From: JAENVU01 sp963756815
GTDB taxonomy: Bacteria; Actinomycetota; Acidimicrobiia; IMCC26256; JAENVU01
Direction of reading: 5' to 3'
DNA: 64,000 nucleotides
NCBI GenBank assembly: GCA_963756815.1
Contig: CAVWPR010000008.1
Location: forward strand, 186,001-250,000
In this document: positions 17,499 to 25,391 of the stretch, piece after piece
Position numbering within the stretch: position 1 is the stretch's first letter
Layout of the letters: the number at the start of each line of letters is the position of its first letter
Notes under the pieces: model-generated
Database searches by the model: none
What the model was told of the DNA's origin: nothing
What the model saw: only the letters and a program-made list of their open reading frames with translations
Translations under genes and position numbers: made by a program

Positions 17499-17594
17499 TA
17501 GCCTGACCGACGTTCGCTTCACGCGGACGCCGCGCTTGGAGACGCTTCTTGATCTTCCGTCGCGCGGAAGAGGCCCGCACTGGCGGGCGAGGAG
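17499..17594 (+). promoter_or_regulatory. structured 5' leader of the DEAD-box helicase
   Basis: A -10 box TAGCCT at 17499-17504 is followed by a leader of about 90 bases containing three consecutive perfect hairpins: CGCGG-ACG-CCGCG (17522-17534), TCTTCCG-TCGCG-CGGAAGA (17553-17571) and GCCCGC-ACTG-GCGGGC (17573-17588). The last one ends directly against the ribosome site GAGGAG at 17589-17594. Most genes here have no leader, so this one is likely regulatory, perhaps autoregulated by the helicase. Confidence 0.6.
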
Positions 17595-17602
17595 TGTTCT
17601 CA

Positions 17603-19138
17603 GTGCCCAGCTTTTCCGACCTCGGGCTCGCGCCCGATCTCGTCGACGCGCTGAACGCGCGCGGCGTCACCGCACCGTTCCCGATCCAGGCCGCGACCAT
17701 CCCCGACGCGCTGGCCGGCCGCGACATCTGCGGTCGGGCCCCCACGGGATCCGGCAAGACCATCGCCTTCGGGCTGCCGATCGTCGAGCGGGTGCAGCCG
17801 GCCCGGCCCCGGCGGCCGAGCTGTCTGATCCTCGCGCCGACGCGTGAGCTCGCCGCCCAGATCGCGCGCGAGCTCGAGCCGCTCGCGGTCACCCGCGGGC
17901 ACCGCGTGTTCGCGGTCTATGGCGGCGTCGGGTACGAACCGCAGAAGCGGGCGCTGCGCAAGGGCGTCGAGATCCTGGTCGGGTGCCCCGGCCGGCTCGA
18001 GGACCTCATCGGTCAGCGCGCCCTGGTGCTCGACAAGACCGAGATCGTGGTGGTCGACGAGGCCGATCGCATGGCCGACATGGGCTTCCTGCCCTCGGTG
18101 CGGCGCCTGCTGGACCAGACCAGCCTCGACCGCCAGACGCTGCTCTTCTCGGCCACGCTCGACGGTGACGTCGCGGTGCTCACGCGCGACTACCAGACCG
18201 ACCCGTCGCGCCACGAGGTGGCCGGGGTCGAGACCGACGCGGCCGACGCCGATCACCGCTTCGAGCGCATGACCGGCGAGGCCCGGATCGGCCGGCTCGC
18301 CGAGGTGATCGAGGACGAGGGTCCGACCATCGTCTTCTGTCGCACCCGTCACGGCGCCGACAAGCTGGCGAAGAAGCTCGGTCAGGCCGGCGTCCCCGCC
18401 GCACCGATCCACGGCGGGCTCTCGCAGGGCAAGCGGGACCGCGCCCTGGCCGCGTTCCGGAAGGGCAGCGTGCACGCGCTGATCGCCACCGACGTGGCCG
18501 CGCGTGGGATCCACGTCGACGACGTCGCCTGCGTCGTGCACTTCGACCCGCCGGAGGACGCGAAGACCTACGTGCACCGCTCCGGTCGGACCGCGCGCAA
18601 GGGCGCGACCGGCGTGGTCGTGTCGTTCGTGCTGCCGGACCAGGTCCGGTCGAGTCTCGGCCTGCAGCGCGAGCTGGGGCTGATCGAATCCGACCGCAAG
18701 TCTCGCGACAAGGCGCACCCGAACGCGACGAACGGCCGGCACCGTCGTCGGCGGAGTGCCGGTGCGGGCCAGGGTGGCGGTGCGTGGCCGGGGGCGGCGT
18801 GCCGGGGCGGCGCGCCGGGCGCTGACGTCGGGCGCGTGCCGCGTGGAGCGGACGGGCACCCGAGGCCCTGCGACCGCGCTGGCCGCCGTCCGCGGCGCGG
18901 ACGGGCACTCGCGACCCTGCCTCTCGACAGTGCCGGGTGCCCGCCCCGTTTCCGCGCGGACGTCGGAGAGTCCACCCTGCGGTTTCCTGCCCAACGGTCG
19001 ACGGTGGGCTGGGGGCCCCACGTCGACTGCGAGCAGCGTAGAGCACCTCGACCGCCGGGAGCACGCGATGACGCTCGAGCGGGGCCCGGCGTCCCGGCGC
19101 CGTCGACCGGTGTGAGGGGCCGTCGGGTCCACTTGTAG
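17603..19138 (+). CDS. DEAD-box RNA helicase
   Basis: An ATP-dependent RNA-unwinding enzyme for ribosome assembly or mRNA turnover. Motifs run in order: Q motif FPIQAATIP, Walker A APTGSGKT, PTRELAAQ, GCPGRLEDL, DEAD box VVDEADRM, SAT, then the second RecA domain with TIVFCRTRHGADKL, ATDVAARGIHV and HRSGRTARKG. The GTG at 17603 is preferred because GAGGAG lies eight bases upstream; a TTG at 17549 falls inside the leader hairpins. Past about 18740 the frame is Arg/Gly/Pro-rich and unlike any domain. It may be a basic RNA-binding tail or out-of-frame DNA, so the true stop is uncertain. The stretch 18760-19135 shows no other convincing gene. Confidence 0.85.
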   Translation: MPSFSDLGLAPDLVDALNARGVTAPFPIQAATIPDALAGRDICGRAPTGSGKTIAFGLPIVERVQPARPRRPSCLILAPTRELAAQIARELEPLAVTRGHRVFAVYGGVGYEPQKRALRKGVEILVGCPGRLEDLIGQRALVLDKTEIVVVDEADRMADMGFLPSVRRLLDQTSLDRQTLLFSATLDGDVAVLTRDYQTDPSRHEVAGVETDAADADHRFERMTGEARIGRLAEVIEDEGPTIVFCRTRHGADKLAKKLGQAGVPAAPIHGGLSQGKRDRALAAFRKGSVHALIATDVAARGIHVDDVACVVHFDPPEDAKTYVHRSGRTARKGATGVVVSFVLPDQVRSSLGLQRELGLIESDRKSRDKAHPNATNGRHRRRRSAGAGQGGGAWPGAACRGGAPGADVGRVPRGADGHPRPCDRAGRRPRRGRALATLPLDSAGCPPRFRADVGESTLRFPAQRSTVGWGPHVDCEQRRAPRPPGARDDARAGPGVPAPSTGVRGRRVHL

Positions 19139-19141
19139 AGT
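19136..19141 (+). promoter_or_regulatory. -10 box TAGAGT before the acyl-CoA dehydrogenase pair
   Basis: TAGAGT ends ten bases before the ATG at 19152, giving a leader of at most a few bases. Confidence 0.45.
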
Positions 19142-19151
19142 CCCGCCCGGC

Positions 19152-20291
19152 ATGGACCTGCGCACCTCACCCGCCGACGAGGCGTTCCGGGCCGGGTTGG
19201 CGGAGTTCCTCCACCGCGAGCTGCCGAAGGTCCCGCCGCAGCCGGCACGGGACGACTGGCCCGCCCGGCGCACCTGGGACACCGACTGGCAGCGGCGACT
19301 GTTCGACGCCGGGTACGCAGGTCTGAACTGGCCGAAGGAGTACGGCGGCCAGGAGGCCTCACCCACCCAGCAGCTGATCTTCCTCGAGGAGACCACGAGG
19401 GCGCGCGCACCGTACGTCGGGGTGAACTTCGTCGGTTTGCTCCACGCGGGCCCGACGATCGTGGCCGAGGGGACGCCGGAGCAGAAGGCGGCCCACCTCC
19501 CGAAGATCCTGCGGGGCGACGAGGTCTGGTGTCAGGGATTCTCCGAGCCGGGGTCCGGCTCCGACCTCGCGTCGCTCCGGACGAAGGCCGTGCGCGACGG
19601 CGACCACTACGTGGTGACCGGACAGAAGATCTGGTGCTCGTACGGGCAGATCGGCGACTTCGGCGAGCTGCTCGTCCGCACCGATCCCGACGCGCCGAAG
19701 CACAAGGGCATCAGCTGGCTGATGCTCCCGATGGACCTGCCCGGCATCGAGGTCCGGCCGTTGCGGACCGTGCTGGGGTCCTCCGAGTTCTGCGAGCTGT
19801 TCCTCGACGAGGTCCGTGTGCCCGTCGACTGTCGGGTCGGCGAGGAGAACGACGGGTGGCGCGTCACCAACGTGACGCTGTCGTTCGAGCGCGGCACCGC
19901 GTTCGTGAGCGACCTCGTCGACACGACCCGCCTGGTGGAGGAGCTCGCGCCGTACGTGACCGACGCCGGCCACCGGCGGGAGCTCGGGCACATCGCCGCC
20001 GAGCTGGACGCGCTCTGGGCGCTCACGAAGCGCAACGTCACGCAGGCCGCGAGCGGGCGGCAGGGGCGCGGTCCGTTCCTCATCAAGCTCGCGTACACGG
20101 AGGTGTGCCAGAAGCTCGGCGAGCTCGCGATCCGCGTGCTCGAGCGCGACGCGCTCACCGTCGACGGCGAGGGACCGTTCGTGGAGGAGCGGCTCCGGTC
20201 CCTCGCGTTCACGATCGCGGCCGGGACCTCGCAGATCCAGCGAAACATCATCGGCGAGCGCGTGCTGGGCCTGCCGCGAGAGCCGAGGTGA
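19152..20291 (+). CDS. acyl-CoA dehydrogenase, larger subunit of a probable hetero-oligomer
   Basis: An intact 379-residue FAD flavoenzyme that introduces the alpha-beta double bond into an acyl-CoA. It shows the FAD/substrate blocks QGFSEPGSGSDLASLRTKA and VVTGQKIWCSYGQ and the C-terminal GTSQIQRNIIGERVLGLPR. The position that carries the catalytic Glu in many family members (YEGT) reads AAGT here, as in actinobacterial FadE pairs in which the active site is shared between unlike subunits. The shorter dehydrogenase directly downstream supports an alpha2-beta2 enzyme like the steroid side-chain ChsE complexes. The substrate is not known. Confidence 0.87.
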   Translation: MDLRTSPADEAFRAGLAEFLHRELPKVPPQPARDDWPARRTWDTDWQRRLFDAGYAGLNWPKEYGGQEASPTQQLIFLEETTRARAPYVGVNFVGLLHAGPTIVAEGTPEQKAAHLPKILRGDEVWCQGFSEPGSGSDLASLRTKAVRDGDHYVVTGQKIWCSYGQIGDFGELLVRTDPDAPKHKGISWLMLPMDLPGIEVRPLRTVLGSSEFCELFLDEVRVPVDCRVGEENDGWRVTNVTLSFERGTAFVSDLVDTTRLVEELAPYVTDAGHRRELGHIAAELDALWALTKRNVTQAASGRQGRGPFLIKLAYTEVCQKLGELAIRVLERDALTVDGEGPFVEERLRSLAFTIAAGTSQIQRNIIGERVLGLPREPR

Positions 20292-20342
20292 GTGTGAGCG
20301 AGGTCACGACGTCGACGCACCGCTGTCTTCCTGGCCGAGCGG

Positions 20343-20379
20343 GGCCCGAGCGGCCCGCGCCGAAGGCGCAGGAGCGGGG
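20343..20379. repeat. interspersed hairpin element, copy A
   Basis: The sequence GGCCCGAGCGGCCCG, then the hairpin GCGCC-GAA-GGCGC (20357-20369), then AGGAGCGGGG. The same element recurs at 25435-25471 with compensating stem changes. This copy fills most of the 91-base gap between the two acyl-CoA dehydrogenase genes and ends just before the second start codon. Confidence 0.65.
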
Positions 20380-20382
20380 CTG

Positions 20383-21321
20383 ATGGCCTTCGATCTCACC
20401 GACGACCAGCTCGCGCTGCGCGACGGCATCCGTGCGCTCGTCGACGGGCGGTTCCCGATGGCGCGTGTCCGCGACGGGTTCGACGCGTCCGTGTACGAGG
20501 AGCTCGCCGGTGCGGGTGTGTTCTCGCTTCGGGCCGACGGTTTCGCCTGGGTGGACGCCGTCGTGGTCTACGAGGAGCTCGGTCGCGGTGTGATCCCCGG
20601 GCCGCTCGTGGCCACGTTCGGGCGCGACGTCATCACCACCGCCTTCGACGCGACCCTGCGCGGCGCGCCGTACGTCGAGCACGCCGGTGGCGCGACCGAC
20701 GTGCTCCGCCTCGACGAGCGCGGTGAGGCCGCGCTGGTCGCGGTGGCGGACCTGGAGCTCGGTTCGCCCGAGGACTGGCCGCTCGATCCGCTCACGCCGG
20801 TGTGGCGGGTGGAGGCGATCGCGACGGCGCCCGGACGCGCCGACCGATCGGCCGAGGTGCTGCGACGCGAGGGCGCGCTCCTCACCGCGGCGTACTGCAT
20901 CGGGATGGCCGACCGACTCACCGAGCTGGCCGTCGACTACGCGCAGGAGCGCCGCCAGTTCGACCGGCCGATCGGCTCGTTCCAGGCGGTGAAGCACCTC
21001 TGCGCCGACATGGCGGTGCGCACGGAGCTCGCGCGCGTCGCCGTCCACGCGGCGGCGTGCGTGCTCGACGATCCCGAGACCGGCGAGCTCGATCGCGCGA
21101 TCAGCGCCGCGGCGCTCCTGGCGGGTGAGGCCGCGGTGCTGAACGGCCGGAGCGGCACCCAGGTCTTCGGCGGCATGGGCTTCACCTGGGAGGTCGACGT
21201 CCACCTGTTCCTGAAGCGCGCGTGGGTGTTGGAGACGCACTACGGCTCCGGCGACCACCACGCCGACGCGCAGTCGGCCGTTCGCCTCGATGGCCGGACC
21301 GCGCCCGCAGGCGGGACATGA
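20383..21321 (+). CDS. acyl-CoA dehydrogenase, shorter partner subunit
   Basis: A 312-residue acyl-CoA dehydrogenase-fold protein, shorter than the usual 380-400 residues because the middle beta-domain is reduced. The recognisable C-terminal blocks are YAQERRQFDRPIGSFQAVKH and GTQVFGGMGFTWEVDVHLFL, typical of the beta subunits of heteromeric actinobacterial enzymes. Its stop overlaps the start of the carboxyltransferase gene (ATGA), so the three genes 19152-22799 probably form one operon. It presumably pairs with the protein encoded immediately upstream. Confidence 0.85.
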   Translation: MAFDLTDDQLALRDGIRALVDGRFPMARVRDGFDASVYEELAGAGVFSLRADGFAWVDAVVVYEELGRGVIPGPLVATFGRDVITTAFDATLRGAPYVEHAGGATDVLRLDERGEAALVAVADLELGSPEDWPLDPLTPVWRVEAIATAPGRADRSAEVLRREGALLTAAYCIGMADRLTELAVDYAQERRQFDRPIGSFQAVKHLCADMAVRTELARVAVHAAACVLDDPETGELDRAISAAALLAGEAAVLNGRSGTQVFGGMGFTWEVDVHLFLKRAWVLETHYGSGDHHADAQSAVRLDGRTAPAGGT

Positions 21322-22799
21322 GCGACTGGGACCCGCTCCTCGAGGACCTGGCGGTGCGCCGGGCGGCGGGGACGGCGATGGGCGGGCCCGAGCGGCTCGC
21401 CCGCCAGCACGAACGCGGCCGGCTCGACGCGCGAGCGCGTGTCGCGCGGCTGCTCGACGCCGACTCGTTCCGTGAGATCGGCGTACAGGCCGGCAGCGTC
21501 GGACGGGGGATGACGCCGGTGGCGCCGGCCGACGGTCTCGTCGCCGGCCACGGGGAGATCGACGGTCGCCCGGTGCTCGTGGGCGCCGAGGACTTCACGG
21601 TGATGGGCGGCTCGATCGGGATCGCGACGCACGCGAAGCGGCACCGGCTCGCGCAACTCGCAGAGCAGGAGCGCGTGCCGCTCGTCATGCTGCTGGAGGG
21701 CGCGGGCGAGCGGGCGCAGAACGCGTTCGAGCGCTACCCGCACGCCCCGAACGACCTCCAGGCGCTCGTGCGGTTGCGCGGTCAGGTCCCGACCGTCGCC
21801 GTCGTGATGGGCGCGAGCGCGGGTCACGGTGCGCTCACCGCGCCGCTCATGGACCTCGTGGTGATGGTCGAGGGCGCGGCGCTGTTCAGCGCCGGCCCAC
21901 CGTTGGTCGCCGCCGCGACCGGCGAGGAGGTGGGCAAGGAGGAGCTCGGTGGCGCCGCGGTGCACACGGCGGTGTCGGGCGTCGCGCACAACGCCGTCGC
22001 CGACGACGTCGCCGCGCTCGATCTCGCTCGGCGCTACCTCGGGCACTTCCCCCCGTATGCCGGTGGCGCGCTCCCGGTCCGGCCGACCGGCGACGGCGCC
22101 CGGCGCCTCGACGCGATCCTCGACGTCGTCCCCGCCGACCCGCGCCGCCCCTACGACGTGCGCGGGGTCGTCGAGCTGCTCGCCGACGACGGCGACGTGC
22201 TCGAGGTCCAACCCGCGTTCGGTCGCGCCATGCTCACGGCGCTCGTGCGGCTCGGCGGGGTGCCGGTGGCCGTCGTCGCGAACAACCCCGCGGTGAAGGC
22301 GGGGGCGATCGACCGGGACGCGGCCGACAAGGCGGCGCGGTTCCTCGCCGTCGTCGGACCCTTCGGTCTCCCGGTCGTCTTCCTCGCCGACAACCCCGGC
22401 GTGCTCGCGGGGACCGCGGCCGAGCGGTCGGGCATCCTGCGGTACGCGGCGCAGATGTACGCCGCGCAGGCGGCGGTGCGCGGCCCGAAGCTGCACGTGA
22501 CCCTCCGCAAGGCGTACGGCTTCGGGTCGTCGCTGATGGCGATGAACCCGTTCGACGGCCAGACGACGACGCTCGCGTTCCCGGGGGCGCGCCTGGGCGC
22601 GATGCCGGCCGAGAGCGGTGCCGACGCCGCCGGCATCGAGCCCGACGTCCGCGCCCTGCTCGAGCACGCCGAGCTCGGTGGGGCCTACGCCGCAGCCGAT
22701 CGCCTGAGCTACGACGACGTCATCGACCCGCGCGAGCTGCGCGACGAGCTGCTGCGCGCGCTCGCCCTCACGCGCGGTCGGCGCGCAGGCGGGCCGTAG
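21318..22799 (+). CDS. acyl-CoA carboxylase beta (carboxyltransferase) subunit
   Basis: A 493-residue biotin-dependent carboxyltransferase of the propionyl-/methylcrotonyl-CoA carboxylase type, with two crotonase-like halves. Landmarks are GGPERLARQHERGRLDAR at the start, the first oxyanion region MGASAGHGALTAPLMD and the second with FLADNPGVLAGTAAERSG and the RKAYGFGSSLMAMNPF block. It transfers CO2 from carboxybiotin to an acyl-CoA. No biotin carboxylase/BCCP subunit is in the window, so that partner must be encoded elsewhere. The start codon overlaps the stop of the upstream dehydrogenase. The gene converges with the GGDEF/EAL gene and overlaps it by 32 bases. Confidence 0.87.
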   Translation: MSDWDPLLEDLAVRRAAGTAMGGPERLARQHERGRLDARARVARLLDADSFREIGVQAGSVGRGMTPVAPADGLVAGHGEIDGRPVLVGAEDFTVMGGSIGIATHAKRHRLAQLAEQERVPLVMLLEGAGERAQNAFERYPHAPNDLQALVRLRGQVPTVAVVMGASAGHGALTAPLMDLVVMVEGAALFSAGPPLVAAATGEEVGKEELGGAAVHTAVSGVAHNAVADDVAALDLARRYLGHFPPYAGGALPVRPTGDGARRLDAILDVVPADPRRPYDVRGVVELLADDGDVLEVQPAFGRAMLTALVRLGGVPVAVVANNPAVKAGAIDRDAADKAARFLAVVGPFGLPVVFLADNPGVLAGTAAERSGILRYAAQMYAAQAAVRGPKLHVTLRKAYGFGSSLMAMNPFDGQTTTLAFPGARLGAMPAESGADAAGIEPDVRALLEHAELGGAYAAADRLSYDDVIDPRELRDELLRALALTRGRRAGGP

Positions 22800-25266
22800 C
22801 CTCCACCGCACCGGTCGCGGCGGCGAGGTGGTTGCCGGTCGCGGTCTCGCAGCCGGCGCGGCGGATGCGATCGAGCTGATCGGCGGTCTCCACGCCCTCG
22901 GCGAGGACCTCGACGCCCAGCATGCGGGCGAGGCTCATCAGCGCGTGGAGCATCGGGTCGCCGTCGGCGGTGGTCTGCACGAGGGACCGATCGAGCTTCA
23001 CGTCGGTGATCCCGTAGCGGCGCACCGCGAGCGGCGACGCGTGGCCGGTGCCGAAGTCGTCGATGGCGATCGGGCACCCGAGGTCGCGCAGGCCCGCGAG
23101 CTCGGCGCTCGCGCGCCGGGCCCGGTCGATCTCGGCGATCGCCTGCTCGGCGACGTCGAAGCCGACGCGTGCGGGCGCCAGACCGTGGCGGTCGAGCACG
23201 GCCCGCACGCGCTCCACGGTGCCGGCCCAGGTGAGCTGGCTCGCGCTCAGGTTCAGCCAGATGGTGTCCGGGGCGATGCCCTCGCGGTCCCAGGCCGCGA
23301 GCTGGTCGCACGCGGCCTCGAGCACGAAGGTGCCGAGCGGGGCGTCCAGCCCGGCGATGGCCGCCGCGCCGAGGAACTCGCCGGGCAGCAACAGGCCCCG
23401 CGCCGCGTGCTGCCACCGCACCAGCGCCTCCATGCTGGTGATGCGATTCGTCGCCAGGTCGAACGCGGGCTGCCAGTGGACCACGAGCTCGCCGCGTGCG
23501 AGCGCGTCGCGGAGGCCGGCCTCGGTGTCGAGGTGGTCGAGGACCCGGCGCCGCAGCGCGTCGTCGTACACGACGGCCCGATCGCGCCCGCGGGTCTTGG
23601 CGACGTACATGGCGGTGTCCGCGTCGCGCAGCGCACTCTCCGGGCTCTCGGTGTCGGCGTCCGCGAGCGCGACGCCGATGCTCGTGCCCACCGAGACCTC
23701 GTGGCCGTCGGGGTGGAACGGTGATGCGAACGCGTCCCGGATGCGGTCGGCCATGAGCACGGCCGCGTCGGGGTCGGTGACCTCCTCGCAGCAGATCACG
23801 AACTCGTCCCCGCCCAGGCGGGCGACGGTGTCCTCGGGGCGAACCGTGGCACGCAGGCGGGCCGCGACCTCGCGGAGGAGCGCGTCGCCGCCGGCGTGGC
23901 CGATGGAGTCGTTCACCGCCTTGAAGTGGTCGACGTCCAGGAACAGGACCGCCACCCCCGATTCCCGCCGCAGCGCACGGTCGAGCGCGTGGGCGAGCCG
24001 GTCGAGCAGGAGCGCGCGGTTCGGCAGCCCGGTCAGACCGTCGTGCAGCGTCTGGTGGAGCAGCGCCTCCTCGGCGGAGTGGCGGTCGGTGACGTCGTGG
24101 AAGTGCACGACGAAGCCCTCGATCGTCGGGTCGTCGCGCAGGTCGCGGAAGCTCACCTCGGTCCAGCGGTAGCCGCCGTCGGCGTGGCGCGCCCGCACCT
24201 CGAACGTGAGTCGCGCGTCGGGCGGCCCGCCGATGGTCCGCCACTGCTCGAGGCACTGCTCGAGATCGTCGGGGTGCACGAGGTCGAAGGGATGCAGCTC
24301 GCAGAAGCGCTCGGTCGAGTATCCGAGCACCCGCTGCACGGCCGGGCTCGCGTACCGCACCGAGCCGTCGCCGTCGACGATGCACACGACGTCGACGGCG
24401 TGGAGCAGCAGTGCCTGGAACCGCTCGTCGCGCGCGCGGAGCGCGAGCTCGGTGGCCTTCTGCTCGCTGATGTCGCTGGACGTGAGCGCGACGCCGTCGT
24501 CGACCTTCACGATCTGCTCGCGGAGCCAGTGCGCACCGACACGCGGGTGGGTCACCGGGTACTCGGAGGACACCGGAACGCCGGTCTCGACCACGGTCGC
24601 GTACTTGCGCAGCAGCTCCTCCTCGTAGCCGGCGGGGAAGTGTGCGCTGACCTGCTTGCCGACCATGTCCTCGACCGGCACGCCGAAGAGCCGCGTGGCG
24701 TTCTCGTTCGCGGCGGTGATGAGGAAGTCGACGATGCGATCGTCGTCGCCCCGGACCGCTTCCATCATCACCAGCGAGTCCAGACTGGCCTCACTCGCGG
24801 CGCGGAAGCGATCCTCGCTCACCGCGAGGGCCTCCTCGGTCTGGCGGCTGTCGGTGATGTCCTCGGCGTGGGCGACGAGGTACGCGATCGAGCCGTCGGC
24901 GTTGCGGGTCGCGCTCACGTGGAAGCGCGCGTTGACGACGGTGCCGTCCGGGTGCACGAAGCGGGTCTCACGGACGAAGGTCCGGAACTCGCCCGACTCG
25001 AGGGAGCGCAACCGGACCCGTACCCGCAGGCGGTGCTCGGGGTGGGCGGCCTCGATGAAGGTCGCCACCGTGATCTCGTCGCGCGGCCGGCCGAGCAGGC
25101 GGCACATCATCTCGTTCACGTAGACGATCTCGCCGCCCGGCGCGCCGATCGCGATCCCCACCGGCGCCGTCTCGAACACGAGCCGGAACGGGTCGGCGGC
25201 CGCGTCGTCGGCGGCGGGCGGACCGGGGCCCCGGAAGGACGCGGAGGCGGGAAGGTCGACCGTCAT
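22768..25266 (-). CDS. PAS-PAS-PAS-GGDEF-EAL signalling protein
   Basis: An 832-residue soluble c-di-GMP signalling protein. Three PAS-type sensor domains (about residues 25-145, 150-275 and 280-400) precede a diguanylate cyclase domain with an intact ARLGGDEFVICCEE active site. An EAL domain follows with MEALVRWQH, LNLSASQL, DDFGTG and LAEGVET. In the EAL part the usual E-x-T-E block reads DVAE, and the final Q-G block is replaced by TGNHLA, so phosphodiesterase activity is doubtful. No membrane segment is seen, so the PAS domains should sense a cytoplasmic signal or cofactor. The gene has no frameshift over 2.5 kb, in contrast to its surroundings. Confidence 0.92.
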   Translation of the reverse strand: MTVDLPASASFRGPGPPAADDAAADPFRLVFETAPVGIAIGAPGGEIVYVNEMMCRLLGRPRDEITVATFIEAAHPEHRLRVRVRLRSLESGEFRTFVRETRFVHPDGTVVNARFHVSATRNADGSIAYLVAHAEDITDSRQTEEALAVSEDRFRAASEASLDSLVMMEAVRGDDDRIVDFLITAANENATRLFGVPVEDMVGKQVSAHFPAGYEEELLRKYATVVETGVPVSSEYPVTHPRVGAHWLREQIVKVDDGVALTSSDISEQKATELALRARDERFQALLLHAVDVVCIVDGDGSVRYASPAVQRVLGYSTERFCELHPFDLVHPDDLEQCLEQWRTIGGPPDARLTFEVRARHADGGYRWTEVSFRDLRDDPTIEGFVVHFHDVTDRHSAEEALLHQTLHDGLTGLPNRALLLDRLAHALDRALRRESGVAVLFLDVDHFKAVNDSIGHAGGDALLREVAARLRATVRPEDTVARLGGDEFVICCEEVTDPDAAVLMADRIRDAFASPFHPDGHEVSVGTSIGVALADADTESPESALRDADTAMYVAKTRGRDRAVVYDDALRRRVLDHLDTEAGLRDALARGELVVHWQPAFDLATNRITSMEALVRWQHAARGLLLPGEFLGAAAIAGLDAPLGTFVLEAACDQLAAWDREGIAPDTIWLNLSASQLTWAGTVERVRAVLDRHGLAPARVGFDVAEQAIAEIDRARRASAELAGLRDLGCPIAIDDFGTGHASPLAVRRYGITDVKLDRSLVQTTADGDPMLHALMSLARMLGVEVLAEGVETADQLDRIRRAGCETATGNHLAAATGAVEATARLRADRA

Positions 25267-25376
25267 CGTGAGAGGTCGAGCCGACGCGCCCCTCGCCCCG
25301 CCCGACGCGCCGCATCATGCCGTAGGCGGATCGCCGGCACCAGCGCCGAGGCGATCTCGGGCCCTCGGCGCGCCGC

Positions 25377-25382
25377 TACTCT
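25377..25382 (+). promoter_or_regulatory. -10 box TACTCT of the acyl-CoA ligase
   Basis: TACTCT ends nine bases before the ATG at 25392. It supports that start even though the first 30 codons contain an interspersed repeat. Confidence 0.45.
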
Positions 25383-25391
25383 CGCCCCTCG

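Noticed and set aside
18760..19135. A separate gene between the helicase core and the acyl-CoA dehydrogenase
   Set aside because: All frames are Arg/Gly/Pro-rich with no start signal or domain; it is more likely a basic helicase tail or out-of-frame DNA.
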